64,000 nucleotides of DNA from assembly GCF_036226525.1 (NCBI RefSeq), contig NZ_CP108487.1:744001-808000 (forward strand), in the 5' to 3' direction. The notes under the pieces were generated by a model. It was not told the DNA's origin and made no database searches. It saw only the letters and a program-made list of their open reading frames with translations. The position numbers and the translations under genes were made by a program. Of the stretch, positions 7,599 to 17,907 are shown one piece after another (within the stretch, counting starts at the first letter, position 1; the number at the start of each line of letters is the position of its first letter). Origin of the DNA: Kribbella sp. NBC_01245 (GTDB lineage: Bacteria; Actinomycetota; Actinomycetes; Propionibacteriales; Kribbellaceae).

Positions 7599-9419
7599 TT
7601 ATCGGATGAGTTGGTCAGCGGCCTGGCGGACGTTGGCGGGGATGTGGTCGGTTCGGGACGGGCGGGGTCGGCTTAGGCGGTCGACCGGGCCGGGCTGGGG
7701 GTAGACCTGGGTCTCGGCGAACAACGGGGTGGCAGTGCAGACGGTGCGTGCCGGGGGAACGACGTTGTTGAGGAAGTAGGCGTTGACGACGTCGTCGACA
7801 CATCCTTGGCCCCGGACGCCGTACAGGCCGTGGATACCGGAGTCGTCGACGGCGAGAAGCCGTGCTGGGTACCGCCGGAGGTTGTCGTTGGTCAGCTCGT
7901 AGCTGGTGGCAGGATCGAATTCGGACTGTACGGAGACCAGCGGACCGAGGCGGCGTGGGTCGGGGTTGGGAAGCTTCTGCGCGGGGAGGCTCCAGTACGG
8001 GCACACCTCCTGCGGGATCGCGTAGGCGGCCAGTGGGTAGCGCGGCCCATCGCGCCGCGCGAGCTGGTCCCACCAGGCCGTGCTGTGCCAGTTGCCTCCG
8101 TCACCGCATCGCACCGCGTAGTACACGCCAGGCAGCGGGACGGTAGGCCCAGTGGCGTTCTGGGCGGCGGCCAGCACCGGTAGCAGGCCCTCCGGGCTCG
8201 GAGCGGTGAGCTTCTCCGGCTGAGTCAGCAGCGTGCCGGCGGAATGAACCCGCGCCTTCAGCTGGGTGGCGGCCTCTACGCCCTGGTGCTCCTCGAGATA
8301 CTCGAGCACCCGGATGAGATACGCGAGCGCGCAGGCGTTGATGGCCTCAGGGCTCCAGTCCTGGTTGTCGACCAGGCAGACCTTGAGCTGGCCGAGGGTG
8401 TAGCCGATGCCGACGAATCCATCATCGGTGTAGAGACTGCCGCGAATGATGCCGTCGACGGTGTCGCCCGCCGTGGGCCGGCCGGCGTACTTGATGAACG
8501 CCGTGCGCACCTGCTCGTAGGTCGCGTTCACCTGCGCGGGGGTGGTGCCGACGTCTTTGGCAAAGAAGTCGCTGCGGTTCGCCCAGGGCACGAACTGCCG
8601 TTCCCATCGCCGCTGAAACGCCATCGGCATTCGCTCCCAGGCATCGGCCAGATCGCCCATCCAGCCGGTGTTGGAGTCGAGGACGAGCTTGCCGGCCCGG
8701 CTCGGGAACAGCGCGGCGTACTTGGCGCCGAGCCAGCTGCCGTAGGAGTAGCCGACATAGTTCAGCCGCCGCTCACCGAGCACCGCGCGGATCAGGTCCA
8801 TGTCGTGCGTGGTCTGCCAGGTGTTGATGTACGGCGTGAGGGGGTTGGTGGCGCAGCCGTCGGCGATTGCCTTGAGCAACGTGTGCCGCGCCGCGATCGC
8901 CGGAGCCGACAAGTCGCGGGAGTCGTGGTTCGCCGCGCTCGCCGCAGCCGCATCCACTTGGCAGACGAGTTGCGTGCTCTGGCCGACGCCACGCGGATCC
9001 ATGCCGATGACGTCGTACTGGGCGGCAAGGCTCGGTTGGGCCGTCGCGAGCATCCACGACAGCGTGATGCCAGAGCCGCTAGGGCCGCCAGGGTTGGTGA
9101 ATACGATGCCCTTGCGTTTCGCGGCGTCGGTCGCCTTGGTACGGCTGATCGCGATGGACAGGTCCTCGCCCTGGCCCGGAGTCCGCCAGTCGCGGGGCAC
9201 CGTCACGGTCGCGCACTCGGGCACCACGCCGCCGAGGTCCGGCCGGTACCAGACGCAGGCACTCCATTGCACCTTCTGCAATGAATAGGTCGATTGCGTG
9301 GCATCCGCCTGGGTCGCGGTGGCGACAACAGCGGTCAACCCGGCCACAAGGGCGGACGCGGTGGTCAGCGCGATGAGCCGCCTTCGACTTTTCCGGTAGG
9401 GACTTTTGCTCGGATTCAT
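7599..9419 (-). CDS. Secreted alpha/beta hydrolase, tripeptidyl-aminopeptidase-like
   Basis: A 606-residue exported hydrolase. MNPSKSPYRKSRRRLIAL starts a basic, then hydrophobic signal peptide ending near ATQADATQ. A GMDPRGVGQST oxyanion-region motif is followed by nucleophile elbow GYSYGSWLGAKYA (G-x-S-x-G). The C-terminal part (SEFDPATSYE, then DDSGIHGLYGVRGQGC) carries the catalytic Asp/His positions and the TAP-like C-terminal domain known from Streptomyces SlpD/E-type peptidases. It probably clips peptides outside the cell or at its surface. I chose ATG at 9419 over an open upstream extension because AAGGAA lies just upstream and the signal peptide begins there. It diverges from a HTH regulator. 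Confidence 0.8.
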   Translation of the reverse strand: MNPSKSPYRKSRRRLIALTTASALVAGLTAVVATATQADATQSTYSLQKVQWSACVWYRPDLGGVVPECATVTVPRDWRTPGQGEDLSIAISRTKATDAAKRKGIVFTNPGGPSGSGITLSWMLATAQPSLAAQYDVIGMDPRGVGQSTQLVCQVDAAAASAANHDSRDLSAPAIAARHTLLKAIADGCATNPLTPYINTWQTTHDMDLIRAVLGERRLNYVGYSYGSWLGAKYAALFPSRAGKLVLDSNTGWMGDLADAWERMPMAFQRRWERQFVPWANRSDFFAKDVGTTPAQVNATYEQVRTAFIKYAGRPTAGDTVDGIIRGSLYTDDGFVGIGYTLGQLKVCLVDNQDWSPEAINACALAYLIRVLEYLEEHQGVEAATQLKARVHSAGTLLTQPEKLTAPSPEGLLPVLAAAQNATGPTVPLPGVYYAVRCGDGGNWHSTAWWDQLARRDGPRYPLAAYAIPQEVCPYWSLPAQKLPNPDPRRLGPLVSVQSEFDPATSYELTNDNLRRYPARLLAVDDSGIHGLYGVRGQGCVDDVVNAYFLNNVVPPARTVCTATPLFAETQVYPQPGPVDRLSRPRPSRTDHIPANVRQAADQLIR

Positions 9420-9548
9420 GGGCAATTCCTTGCGAACGAGGCACACCGAGAGTGATGGCCGAGGGGCGGAAACGTCAACGGACAAAGGGATGTGGGCGCA
9501 GAACACACCGTTGCCCACTGATCGGTGATCGTGGCACCATGCGGCTGA

Positions 9549-9599
9549 ATGCGGGAAGCTCCCGGCACGTGCGGGAATACGCAAGTGCGGGAACACGCA
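9549..9599 (+). promoter_or_regulatory. Direct repeats (GTGCGGGAAnACGCA) in divergent promoter region
   Basis: GTGCGGGAATACGCA (9569-9583) and GTGCGGGAACACGCA (9585-9599) are one base apart. A partial third copy, ATGCGGGAA, lies at 9549. They sit between the secreted hydrolase and the HTH regulator and are good candidates for that regulator's binding sites. A similar AGTGCGGGAAT occurs in the dgdR/dgdA gap near 16457. Confidence 0.5.
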
Positions 9600-9617
9600 T
9601 CGGTGAGGAGTCCGACC

Positions 9618-10589
9618 ATGCTGGAACCGTTCGACCTCAGCCCGGTCGAGGAGACCCTGTACCTCGCGCTGATCGACACGACCAGCCTCGCCGTCGACGA
9701 GATCGCCCTGCTGCTCGACACCACCGAGAATGGCGTCCGCGCGGTCGTCGCCGAACTCGAGTCGGCCGGACTGATCGCCCGGCTGCCCGGCACCCCGCAT
9801 CGCTACTGCGCCATCGAGCCTGGCATCGGTTTCGCGGCCCTGCTCACTACTCAGCACGAGCGGATCCGCCAGGCGGAGGAACGGGCCGAGCGGGCCCGCG
9901 CCGTGACCGGGCAACTGGCCGAACGATTCCGTCTCCGCGGCGCCCGCCACCCGGTCGACCTGGTCGAGATCGTCGTTGGCGAGAGCGCCGTGCGCCAGCG
10001 GGTCTACCAACTCCAGAGTGCCGCGCAACGCGAACTCCGCGGTATCGACATCCCGCCGTACCTGACCGAACCCGCTCCCGAACTCGCCAAGCTCGCCGAT
10101 GGCGTCACCAGCCGATGGCTGTACGACCGTACGGCTCTCGACGTACCGGGGAAGCTCGACGAGATCGGGCAGATGTCGGCCGCCGGCCAGCAGGGCAGGC
10201 TCATTCACAATGCCCCGATGAAGCTGCTGATCTTCGACGACAAGTTCGCCCTGATCGCGCTCACCGGCGAGGCCAGCGGCACGGTCAGCGCGCTCGTCGT
10301 CAGCCGGTCGATCTTTTTCGACGGCCTGGCGCAGATGTTCGAGAGCCTGTGGCGGTTCGCCGTACCGCTCCGGTCGACCGACCCAGAGCCGGGCACTGAC
10401 CTGCCGTCGCAGGACGATGGCGTCCTGGTGGCAATGATGGCGGTAGGCCTTACCGACCAGGCGATCGCCCATCGGCTGGGCCTCGGCCTGCGCACTGTGC
10501 AGAAGCGGGTGCACCACTTGCTGGAACAGCTCAACGCCGACACCCGCTTCCAGGCCGGCGTCCGAGCCAAGGCCCGCGGCTGGCTCTAA
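9618..10589 (+). CDS. TrmB/LuxR-type HTH transcriptional regulator
   Basis: A 323-residue regulator. The N-terminal winged-helix segment (LSPVEETLYLALIDTTSLAV, DEIALLLDTTENGVRAVVAE) resembles TrmB. A middle domain follows (VDLVEIVVGESAVRQRVYQLQ, then FDDKFALIALTG), phospholipase D-like in many actinobacterial relatives. The C-terminal LuxR helix-turn-helix is MMAVGLTDQAIAHRLGLGLR and TVQKRVHHLLEQL. I chose ATG at 9618 with GTGAGGAG upstream. It diverges from the secreted hydrolase, a common arrangement for a dedicated regulator. Its 3' end overlaps the convergent response regulator by 4 bp. Confidence 0.8.
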   Translation: MLEPFDLSPVEETLYLALIDTTSLAVDEIALLLDTTENGVRAVVAELESAGLIARLPGTPHRYCAIEPGIGFAALLTTQHERIRQAEERAERARAVTGQLAERFRLRGARHPVDLVEIVVGESAVRQRVYQLQSAAQRELRGIDIPPYLTEPAPELAKLADGVTSRWLYDRTALDVPGKLDEIGQMSAAGQQGRLIHNAPMKLLIFDDKFALIALTGEASGTVSALVVSRSIFFDGLAQMFESLWRFAVPLRSTDPEPGTDLPSQDDGVLVAMMAVGLTDQAIAHRLGLGLRTVQKRVHHLLEQLNADTRFQAGVRAKARGWL

Positions 10590-11236
10590 CCGGATCCCTG
10601 CAGAGCGGCGAGTACGGCGAGAACGCGTCGGTGGTCGTCCTGGGCGCCGTGCAGCCCGAGTTTGCTGAAGATGTTCGCGATGTGGCTTTCGACCGTCTTG
10701 AGGCTGACGGTCAGCCGGTTCGCGATCGCTGTGTTGGACCGGCCCTCGGCCATCAGAGCGAGTACGTCGCGCTCCCGCTCCGTCAACGCTGCAAGGGGAT
10801 CGCTGGCCGAGTCCGCACGCATCAAGTGCCGCACGATCTCCGGGTCGAGCACCGTACCCCCGGCCGAAATGGTGCGCAGGGCACCCATCAGCGTCTCGAC
10901 GTCGACGACCCGGTCTTTGAGCAAGTAGCCGAACCGCTCGGCATGACGCCGTAGCAATTGGGAGGCGAAGTGGGTCTCGACCGCCTGAGACAGCAGGAGT
11001 ACGCCGAGCGCGGGCATCCGATCCCGGAGCTCGATCGCCGCCGCGGCGCCCTCATGCGTGTACGTCGGGGGCATCCGGATGTCGACGATCGCGACGTCCG
11101 GCTGGTGCCGATCAACGGCCGCGATCAAGCCGGTGGCGTCGGCAACGGTCTCGCAGACGTCGACGCCGGACTCGGCCAGCAGCCGGGCAAGACCTTCGCG
11201 GAGCAGGGCGGAGTCGTCCGCGATGACTACGCGCAT
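10586..11236 (-). CDS. NarL/FixJ-family response regulator
   Basis: A 216-residue two-component regulator. The receiver begins MRVVIADDSALLREGLARLL with the acidic pair DD. The phospho-acceptor is the Asp in DVAIVDIRMPPT (about residue 52). The conserved Lys lies in YLLKDRV. The C-terminal LuxR domain reads LTERERDVLALMAEGRSNTA and TVESHIANIFSKLGL. Its start overlaps the 3' end of the histidine kinase gene by 10 bp, so the two are co-translated partners. Confidence 0.92.
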   Translation of the reverse strand: MRVVIADDSALLREGLARLLAESGVDVCETVADATGLIAAVDRHQPDVAIVDIRMPPTYTHEGAAAAIELRDRMPALGVLLLSQAVETHFASQLLRRHAERFGYLLKDRVVDVETLMGALRTISAGGTVLDPEIVRHLMRADSASDPLAALTERERDVLALMAEGRSNTAIANRLTVSLKTVESHIANIFSKLGLHGAQDDHRRVLAVLAALQGSG

Positions 11237-13176
11237 GGGAGCACCGCCTCGACCCGAGTCCCGCCACCAGGCTGGTCAACGGCGGAGAGCACTCCACCGA
11301 GGGCGGCGACCCGGTCGGCGAGGCCCTGGAGACCGCGACCATGGGGATCGACTCCGCCCACCCCGTCATCGAGTACGGCGACACGCAGGTGGGACGGACT
11401 CGCCGAAACCCGGATCGTCACCTCGTCAACGCCAGCGTGTTTGACGGCGTTCGAGACCGCCTCGGCGATGACGAACCAGGCCCCGCTTTCCACGGACGCC
11501 GGGAATCGCTGGTCCACCACATCGAGCTTCATCCGCACGGGGATCCGGCTGGCCAACTCATCGGTCGCGGCCCGCAGACCGCCTCCGGCCAGGGCGGCGG
11601 GTTGCAGCCCACTGGCCAGATCGCGGAGCTCCTGCACCGTCAGCGCGAGATCCGTGATGGCTCGATCGACCTCGGCGCGCAGAACCGTGTCGCCGCCGTT
11701 GACGCGAGCGGAACGTAGCTGCAGGGCTATCGCGAGGATCCGCTGCTGAGCCCCGTCGTGGAGGTCGCGCTCCATCCGCCGGCGTTCGTCCAGATGCGCG
11801 CCGGCGAGACGGGCCCGCGACTCAGTGATCTGCTCCACCTGCCTGGCGAGTTCCGCCCGCAGGCCCAGGTTGTCGATCTCCGCGGCGGCCTCCTGGGCGA
11901 CGGCTGCCACGACGGTTCGATCGCAGCGCGACGGGTCGAACTCGATGCGCGCGCTCACCTGCCCCCGACGTACGACATCGACCACGTCTTGGCCAGGCAC
12001 GGCCACGCGTCCGTCCGAGGTGACCCAACCATCGTCGGCCGGGAAGAGCACACGCGCCTGCGGGTCGCCGGTCGCCTCGACGAGGAGAACGCCGAGGTCG
12101 GGCGCGGGAGACTCTGCGAGCCCAGCCCGCACCACCTGTACGGCGTCGAAGCGACGGCGGTTGAAGTGGCGGTCGACGACTCGGCGGGCCCAGGTGTACG
12201 CCGGCCGGGCGACCCCGGCCGCGGCCAGCGTGGCCAGGATCGTCAGCAGCTGCGAGTCGGCCCGTACGGGAATGCTCCTGGTGATGACCACGACCACCAC
12301 ACCGAAGACGGCGATGACCGCGCCGGTCGAGATCGCGTACGCCGCCGAGTCGGTGACGATCCGCTCCACGTCGTACAAGCGGTATTTCGCCACGGACATC
12401 GCGGCGCCCAGCGCGAGGGTGATGACGCAGACGCTCAGCACCCACCCGGCGGCTTCATCGAATCCGGCGTACGACGCCGCGAACGCCGCGACCACGCATG
12501 GCGCCAGCGGCATCGCTCCGGCCACCAGCCACAGCAGCTGCTGGCGTGCCTCACCCCTCGCCCGCCGGAAGGCCGCGACGAGGACGTACACCGAGGCAAG
12601 TAGGCAAAGGCCGAGCACGACCACCGAGACGGCGGCCAGCATCCCGATCGGTCCGGCGATTCCTGGGATCGCCCAGGGGCTGACGATCTCGTCGTGTGGT
12701 CGCTCGAGATGCGTGGAACGCAACAGGGCGGCAATTTGGTAGACCACGCCGGAGACGACGGTCAGGACCGGCAGGGCGCGGGACGTCGACCGGACGGCAG
12801 GGGTGAACTGGAGGCCGAGAGCCAGGAAGACGAACCACCAGACGAAGCTCGTGTCGCTGAAGGTGGCCATCAGCGGCCCGTTCGCGTTTTGGGCCGGGCC
12901 AAGCGCGAACTCGGTGTACAGCTCGGCGAACCCGCTCCAGGTCAGGCTGGTGCCGAGTCCCAGGAAGGCCCAGCCGGCGGGCTGGTCGACGACTCGCCAG
13001 GTGAGGAGTACGCCCACCGCCCAGCAGACCAGCATGGCGACGAGGTAGAGCACGTCCGCGGGCCCGATTCCCGGCACGCCGCCGAGTCGCTGGTGGATCG
13101 CGAGCTGCCAGGCGAAGAGCGCAGGTGCGAGCGGCCAGGCGACCACCCGTGCCAGCACCCGCGCAAACGTGCCCAT
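11227..13176 (-). CDS. NarL-type sensor histidine kinase, membrane-bound
   Basis: A 649-residue kinase. About seven hydrophobic segments fill residues 1-270 (for example VVVLGLCLLASVYVLVAAF). The dimerisation/phospho-acceptor motif RRRMERDLHDGAQQ of the HisKA_3 class puts the target His near 473. The C-terminal HATPase_c domain shows EAVSNAVKHAG (N box), VLDDGVGG (G1) and GRGLQGLADRV (G2). I chose ATG at 13176 rather than an upstream in-frame start at 13245 because the membrane region begins there. It phosphorylates the overlapping downstream response regulator, and the signal is unknown. The large multi-span input domain suggests an envelope or lipid cue. Confidence 0.88.
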   Translation of the reverse strand: MGTFARVLARVVAWPLAPALFAWQLAIHQRLGGVPGIGPADVLYLVAMLVCWAVGVLLTWRVVDQPAGWAFLGLGTSLTWSGFAELYTEFALGPAQNANGPLMATFSDTSFVWWFVFLALGLQFTPAVRSTSRALPVLTVVSGVVYQIAALLRSTHLERPHDEIVSPWAIPGIAGPIGMLAAVSVVVLGLCLLASVYVLVAAFRRARGEARQQLLWLVAGAMPLAPCVVAAFAASYAGFDEAAGWVLSVCVITLALGAAMSVAKYRLYDVERIVTDSAAYAISTGAVIAVFGVVVVVITRSIPVRADSQLLTILATLAAAGVARPAYTWARRVVDRHFNRRRFDAVQVVRAGLAESPAPDLGVLLVEATGDPQARVLFPADDGWVTSDGRVAVPGQDVVDVVRRGQVSARIEFDPSRCDRTVVAAVAQEAAAEIDNLGLRAELARQVEQITESRARLAGAHLDERRRMERDLHDGAQQRILAIALQLRSARVNGGDTVLRAEVDRAITDLALTVQELRDLASGLQPAALAGGGLRAATDELASRIPVRMKLDVVDQRFPASVESGAWFVIAEAVSNAVKHAGVDEVTIRVSASPSHLRVAVLDDGVGGVDPHGRGLQGLADRVAALGGVLSAVDQPGGGTRVEAVLPCA

Positions 13177-13315
13177 CTCGTCATAGTGGCAGCAAAATCG
13201 CGCGGCGGCCTCAGGGACAGCCCTGATCCGAAGTCCGGTGCCCACTCGGTCGTTCGCGCCTCGGGAAAGTACGACGCTGGACGGACTTGGTCAGCTCGAA
13301 TCTAGGAGTCCCGTC

Positions 13316-13981
13316 ATGGCAACCAACACCTTGCCCACAGCAACCACTACCTCAGCGAGGAAGGTCGCGTCGGTCGCGTCAGCCCTCTTCGCCGTCGTCT
13401 TCTTCTGGACTGTCGGCAGCGTCGACGTACCGAAAAACGCTGATGACGCGAAGCTGCTCGATTGGTGGCAGCAGAGCGAGAACCAGTTGTCCGGCATCGT
13501 TTCGCAGTACTGCGCGATCGCCGCGGCCGTGTTGTTCGTCGTACTGATGAACTATTTCAAGGCGCTCACGGCGAAGACCGGCGCCGTGCAGTGGGCGACG
13601 TTCGCCCGCACGATGGGGCTGATCTTCAGTACGACGCTGCTTGTGTCCGCGGCGCTGCGTGGAGTGATCGGGCACCTGGTGAAGGTCGACGGAGAACCGC
13701 TCCCTGGTGTCGAGATTCTGCGCTACTCCACCGCCCTCAACTACAACCTCATGGGCAGCGTCACGATGACGGCTCTCGGCCTGACGATCCTCGCCGTCTC
13801 AGTCGTGATTGTGCGGACGGTTGTTCTGGCCAAATGGTTCGGGTACGTCGGCCTGGTGTGCTCGGCGATCATCCTGGCCGGGAGCGCGGCGATGATCGGG
13901 CAGTTCACGATTCCTCTCGCACTGCTCTGGGCCCTCTGCCTCAGCGTCGCCATCTGGCGCCAGCCCGCCACGGTGAACTGA
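13316..13981 (+). CDS. Integral membrane protein, unknown function
   Basis: A 221-residue protein with five or six predicted membrane helices (SVASALFAVVFFWTVG, IVSQYCAIAAAVLFVVLMNY, MGLIFSTTLLVSAALRGVIG, MGSVTMTALGLTILAVSVVI, YVGLVCSAIILAGSAAMI). It resembles small uncharacterised actinobacterial membrane proteins. ATG at 13316 has TAGGAG upstream, better than the longer open frame. It diverges from the kinase gene, so it could be a target of that two-component system, as membrane proteins next to NarL-type kinases often are. A strong hairpin terminator follows. Confidence 0.7.
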   Translation: MATNTLPTATTTSARKVASVASALFAVVFFWTVGSVDVPKNADDAKLLDWWQQSENQLSGIVSQYCAIAAAVLFVVLMNYFKALTAKTGAVQWATFARTMGLIFSTTLLVSAALRGVIGHLVKVDGEPLPGVEILRYSTALNYNLMGSVTMTALGLTILAVSVVIVRTVVLAKWFGYVGLVCSAIILAGSAAMIGQFTIPLALLWALCLSVAIWRQPATVN

Positions 13982-13995
13982 GCAGCTTTCGCCAA

Positions 13996-14020
13996 CCGGG
14001 CGGACGTTTCGTCCGCCCGG
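13996..14020 (+). terminator. Strong stem-loop terminator
   Basis: CCGGGCGGACG (13996-14006) pairs perfectly with CGTCCGCCCGG (14010-14020) across a TTT loop, 15 bp past the membrane protein stop. This is the U-poor, GC-rich type common in actinomycetes. Confidence 0.75.
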
Positions 14021-14055
14021 TGCATACTGGTTTTGTTGAGGGCGAGGCGGGGCAG

Positions 14056-14391
14056 ATGGGCCTGAGATGGCGGTCGAGTGCCCGTGGCGCCGTGGAGCGT
14101 CGGGCCGCGTTGCTGGCTGAGCTGAGGCGCGTCGTCTTCGAGGCGCCCGCTCGGACGGAGCCCGCGATCCGTACGGCAGCCGCCACCGGTGGCACGCTGG
14201 CTGAGCCGTTGCGGTCGTACGCCACGAAGGTCCGCGACGAGTCCTACCGCGTGACGGATGCCGATGTCGCTGAGCTCAAGGCGGCCGGCGTCAGCGAGGA
14301 CGAGATCTTCGAAGTCACCGTCGCGGCCGCGCTGGGTGCTGCCTGTCGCCGCGTGGATGCCGGTCTGCGGGCGCTCGGCGAGGAGGCCTGA
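14056..14391 (+). CDS. Small carboxymuconolactone-decarboxylase-like protein without CxxC
   Basis: A 111-residue protein. The part LRSYATKVRDESYRVTDADV and EDEIFEVTVAAALGAACRRV has the helical signature of the CMD/AhpD fold, but no CxxC motif is present. It is therefore unlikely to be a thiol peroxidase on its own. The next gene, an AhpD-like protein with CPFC, starts two bases after its stop. The two are probably co-expressed and may form one functional unit. Start at ATG 14056 after GAGGCGGGG. A longer open frame upstream overlaps the terminator and is not believed. Confidence 0.6.
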   Translation: MGLRWRSSARGAVERRAALLAELRRVVFEAPARTEPAIRTAAATGGTLAEPLRSYATKVRDESYRVTDADVAELKAAGVSEDEIFEVTVAAALGAACRRVDAGLRALGEEA

Positions 14392-14393
14392 TC

Positions 14394-14981
14394 ATGCGCC
14401 TGGCGATCCTGGACGACGGGCACAGGCTGCGGTCGCGGCTGTTCATGCGGGTGGTACGGCGCTTGAGTGGCCAGCGACTCGATCCAGTAGCCCAGACGGC
14501 GCTTTACCGGCCCCAGTTCTTCGGACGGCCCATGTTCGCCTTCGGCGGCGACATCTTGCGGGGACCGTCGTACTGGACCGCCGCCGAGCGTGAGTATCTG
14601 GCCGTGTTCAGCTCGCGCCTGAACGACTGCCCGTTCTGCGTACGAATCCACACCGAGTTGACCCGGATCGAAGGTGCCGGGTTGCTCGACGTGGATGACA
14701 CCGGATCGGTGCGACCGCAGGTGGCGGCCGTGCTGCCGCTGCTGGAGAAGGTGACCCGCAACCCCGAGGGCATCGGTCGAGCGGACGTCGACGAGGTCCG
14801 CGCGGCCGGCGTCCCCGACGAGGCGATCGCTGATGCCCTCTACGTCAACCTGATCTTCAACTTGATGAACCGGTTGGCGAACGCCTTCGACTTCGCCTGG
14901 GATTCCGACGAACACGTCCGCCTCGGCGCGCGCGTGATCCATCGCATCAGCTACCGCCTCCCGAGCCTCTTGACCCGCTGA
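14394..14981 (+). CDS. AhpD/CMD-family protein with CxxC active site
   Basis: A 195-residue helical protein. SSRLNDCPFCVRIHTEL matches the AhpD-type C-x-x-C-x3-H active site, a redox-active thiol pair with a nearby His. Proteins of this type reduce peroxides or act on carboxymuconolactone-like substrates. It is one of three CxxC members in this window (others at 20197 and 48557). It follows its CxxC-less neighbour by two bases. The physiological substrate cannot be read from sequence. Confidence 0.75.
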   Translation: MRLAILDDGHRLRSRLFMRVVRRLSGQRLDPVAQTALYRPQFFGRPMFAFGGDILRGPSYWTAAEREYLAVFSSRLNDCPFCVRIHTELTRIEGAGLLDVDDTGSVRPQVAAVLPLLEKVTRNPEGIGRADVDEVRAAGVPDEAIADALYVNLIFNLMNRLANAFDFAWDSDEHVRLGARVIHRISYRLPSLLTR

Positions 14982-14989
14982 TCACCTCT

Positions 14990-15003
14990 CTACGCAGGCG
15001 TAG
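14990..15003. promoter_or_regulatory. Short palindrome upstream of phosphatase gene
   Basis: CTACGC (14990-14995) and GCGTAG (14998-15003) flank AG, ten bases before the ATG at 15013. It is a possible operator, or the hairpin of a short leader. Confidence 0.3.
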
Positions 15004-15012
15004 TCTGATGGC

Positions 15013-15531
15013 ATGCGGTTCGTGGAGCTGCGTCGGCACACCGAGAACGACGGTGATCGCCTGACGCCGCAGGGTATAGCGGATGCCGTGGCGATCGGTG
15101 CCCGCCTGAATCCGCCGTACGCCGCGTTCATCTCGACTGGTGCGGCCCGGTGTACCGAGATGCTGGAGATCCTGCGGCGTGCAGCCGATCAGGACGAGGT
15201 ACCGATCACGGATGCGGTCGGGCTGCGCTCCTCGGTCGAGGACCGCTGGCGCGACGCGGCCCGCGCTGCCGGCAAAGGCTCGGACCTCGAGGCCATCCGG
15301 GCGGTCGATCCGGACCTGGTCGAGCGCGAGTCCTGGCTACTGGGCACGAGTTTGCGCCAAATCGTGGAGGCCCTGCCGGAGGGCGGTCGCGCGCTCGTCG
15401 TCGGCCACAGCCCGACCAACGAGGCCGCCGTGCTCGGCCTGACCGCCAAGGTCGTGCCCCCACTGGCCAAGGGCGCCGGAATCCTCGTGACCGAGGACTA
15501 CGGCCGCTACAAAGTCGAACCCCTGCCTTGA
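15013..15531 (+). CDS. Histidine phosphatase family protein
   Basis: A 172-residue member of the phosphoglycerate-mutase-like superfamily. ELRRHTENDGDRLTPQG is a variant of the RHG catalytic start, so His9 would be the phospho-acceptor. FISTGAARCTEM has the position of the second Arg. ALVVGHSPTNEAAV gives the second catalytic His. The RHG glycine is replaced by Thr, as in some relatives acting on small phosphoesters or as SixA-like protein phosphatases. The 3' end overlaps the convergent LysR gene by 25 bp. Confidence 0.75.
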   Translation: MRFVELRRHTENDGDRLTPQGIADAVAIGARLNPPYAAFISTGAARCTEMLEILRRAADQDEVPITDAVGLRSSVEDRWRDAARAAGKGSDLEAIRAVDPDLVERESWLLGTSLRQIVEALPEGGRALVVGHSPTNEAAVLGLTAKVVPPLAKGAGILVTEDYGRYKVEPLP

Positions 15532-16424
15532 GCCGGACGGCTGGCTTGGCGGAGGGCCTCTAGGACTGTGAGGACGGCGGGGCGGGGTGGGGCGCCGCGG
15601 CGTACGACGGCGGTGATCGCGCGGGTGACCGGCACGACGAGGGGTCGGGTGACGACGTGGTAGCGGGGGTCTACGGCGAGGCTCGGCAACATCGCGACCG
15701 AGAGGCCGGCCTCTACGTGCCGCAGTAGCGTCGCGTAGTTGCTGAACCGGCCGACCACCCGCGGCTCGAATCCGGCCTGGCGGCACAGCCTGGTGGTCAG
15801 GCCGGCCATATATGACTGGGGCCGGTCGAACGCCCACGCCTCATCGGCGTACGCCGCGAGATCGGCCGGTCCCCGGCCCGCGGTTGGGTGCCCCGGAGGA
15901 AGGACGAGCACGATCAGGTCGGTGGTCAGCGGGACGAGATCGAGGTCGGGTCCGAGCGGCTCCTCGACAAAGTCCGTGGTGGTGACGATCAGGTCGACGT
16001 CCCCGCTCCGTAAGGCGGCCAGGCTCTCGTGCGGCTCCAGCTCCAGCACCTGAATCTCGAGGTGCGGATACGACCGGGCCAGCCGGATCACCGCAGGTGT
16101 GGCCAGGCTGTGGATCGCGCTCGCGAACGCGCCGAGCCGGACCAGCCCGGCCGGTTCCGTACCGAAACTGCGCAGCTCGGCCTCGACGGTGTCCATGTGA
16201 TCGAGGATCGCCTGGGCCCGGCGGGCCAGAATCAGCCCGGCCGGAGTGAGCCGGACCCGTCGGCCGGTCCTTTCCAGCAACTTGGTGTGGGTCTCCGTTT
16301 CGAGCAACGCGAGCTGCTGGGACACGCTCGAGGCGCTCAGATCGAGAGCCGTCGCGACGGCCCGGATCGTGCCGTGGGTCGCCAGCTGGTTCAGCATTCG
16401 GAGTCGCCAGGGGTTGAGCGTCAT
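15507..16424 (-). CDS. dgdR: LysR-family regulator, likely DgdR
   Basis: A 305-residue LysR protein. The N-terminal winged HTH reads LNPWRLRMLNQLATHGTIRA and SASSVSQQLALLE. A two-lobed effector-binding domain of periplasmic-binding-protein fold follows (residues about 90-295). It diverges, with an 87-bp gap, from the gene for 2,2-dialkylglycine decarboxylase. In Burkholderia cepacia the decarboxylase gene dgdA has a divergent LysR regulator, DgdR, so the same name is proposed from context. ATG at 16424 is chosen because the HTH begins there, although the frame stays open far upstream. Confidence 0.8.
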   Translation of the reverse strand: MTLNPWRLRMLNQLATHGTIRAVATALDLSASSVSQQLALLETETHTKLLERTGRRVRLTPAGLILARRAQAILDHMDTVEAELRSFGTEPAGLVRLGAFASAIHSLATPAVIRLARSYPHLEIQVLELEPHESLAALRSGDVDLIVTTTDFVEEPLGPDLDLVPLTTDLIVLVLPPGHPTAGRGPADLAAYADEAWAFDRPQSYMAGLTTRLCRQAGFEPRVVGRFSNYATLLRHVEAGLSVAMLPSLAVDPRYHVVTRPLVVPVTRAITAVVRRGAPPRPAVLTVLEALRQASRPAQGRGSTL

Positions 16425-16451
16425 ACCGGCATTCTTGTGCGGATTTTCTGA

Positions 16452-17804
<1,353 letters not shown>

Positions 17805-17863
17805 CCGAGGGCCCGGGCGAGCTCGACGCAGGCTCGGCCGTGGGATAGGGCCTCCTCGCAGCG

Positions 17864-17898
17864 GACTAACCACCGGCTCAAGCGACCGGTGGTTGGTC
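17864..17898. terminator. Stem-loop between dgdA and next gene
   Basis: GACTAACCACCGG (17864-17876) pairs with CCGGTGGTTGGTC (17886-17898), 12 of 13 bases, across 9 nt. It could end the dgdA transcript or act as an operator for the gene starting at 17908. Confidence 0.5.
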
Positions 17899-17907
17899 CG
17901 TGACGGT

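Noticed and set aside
7599..10517. 972-codon minus-strand frame
   Set aside because: The signal peptide and ribosome site fix the start at 9419. The rest is antisense to the HTH regulator at 9618.
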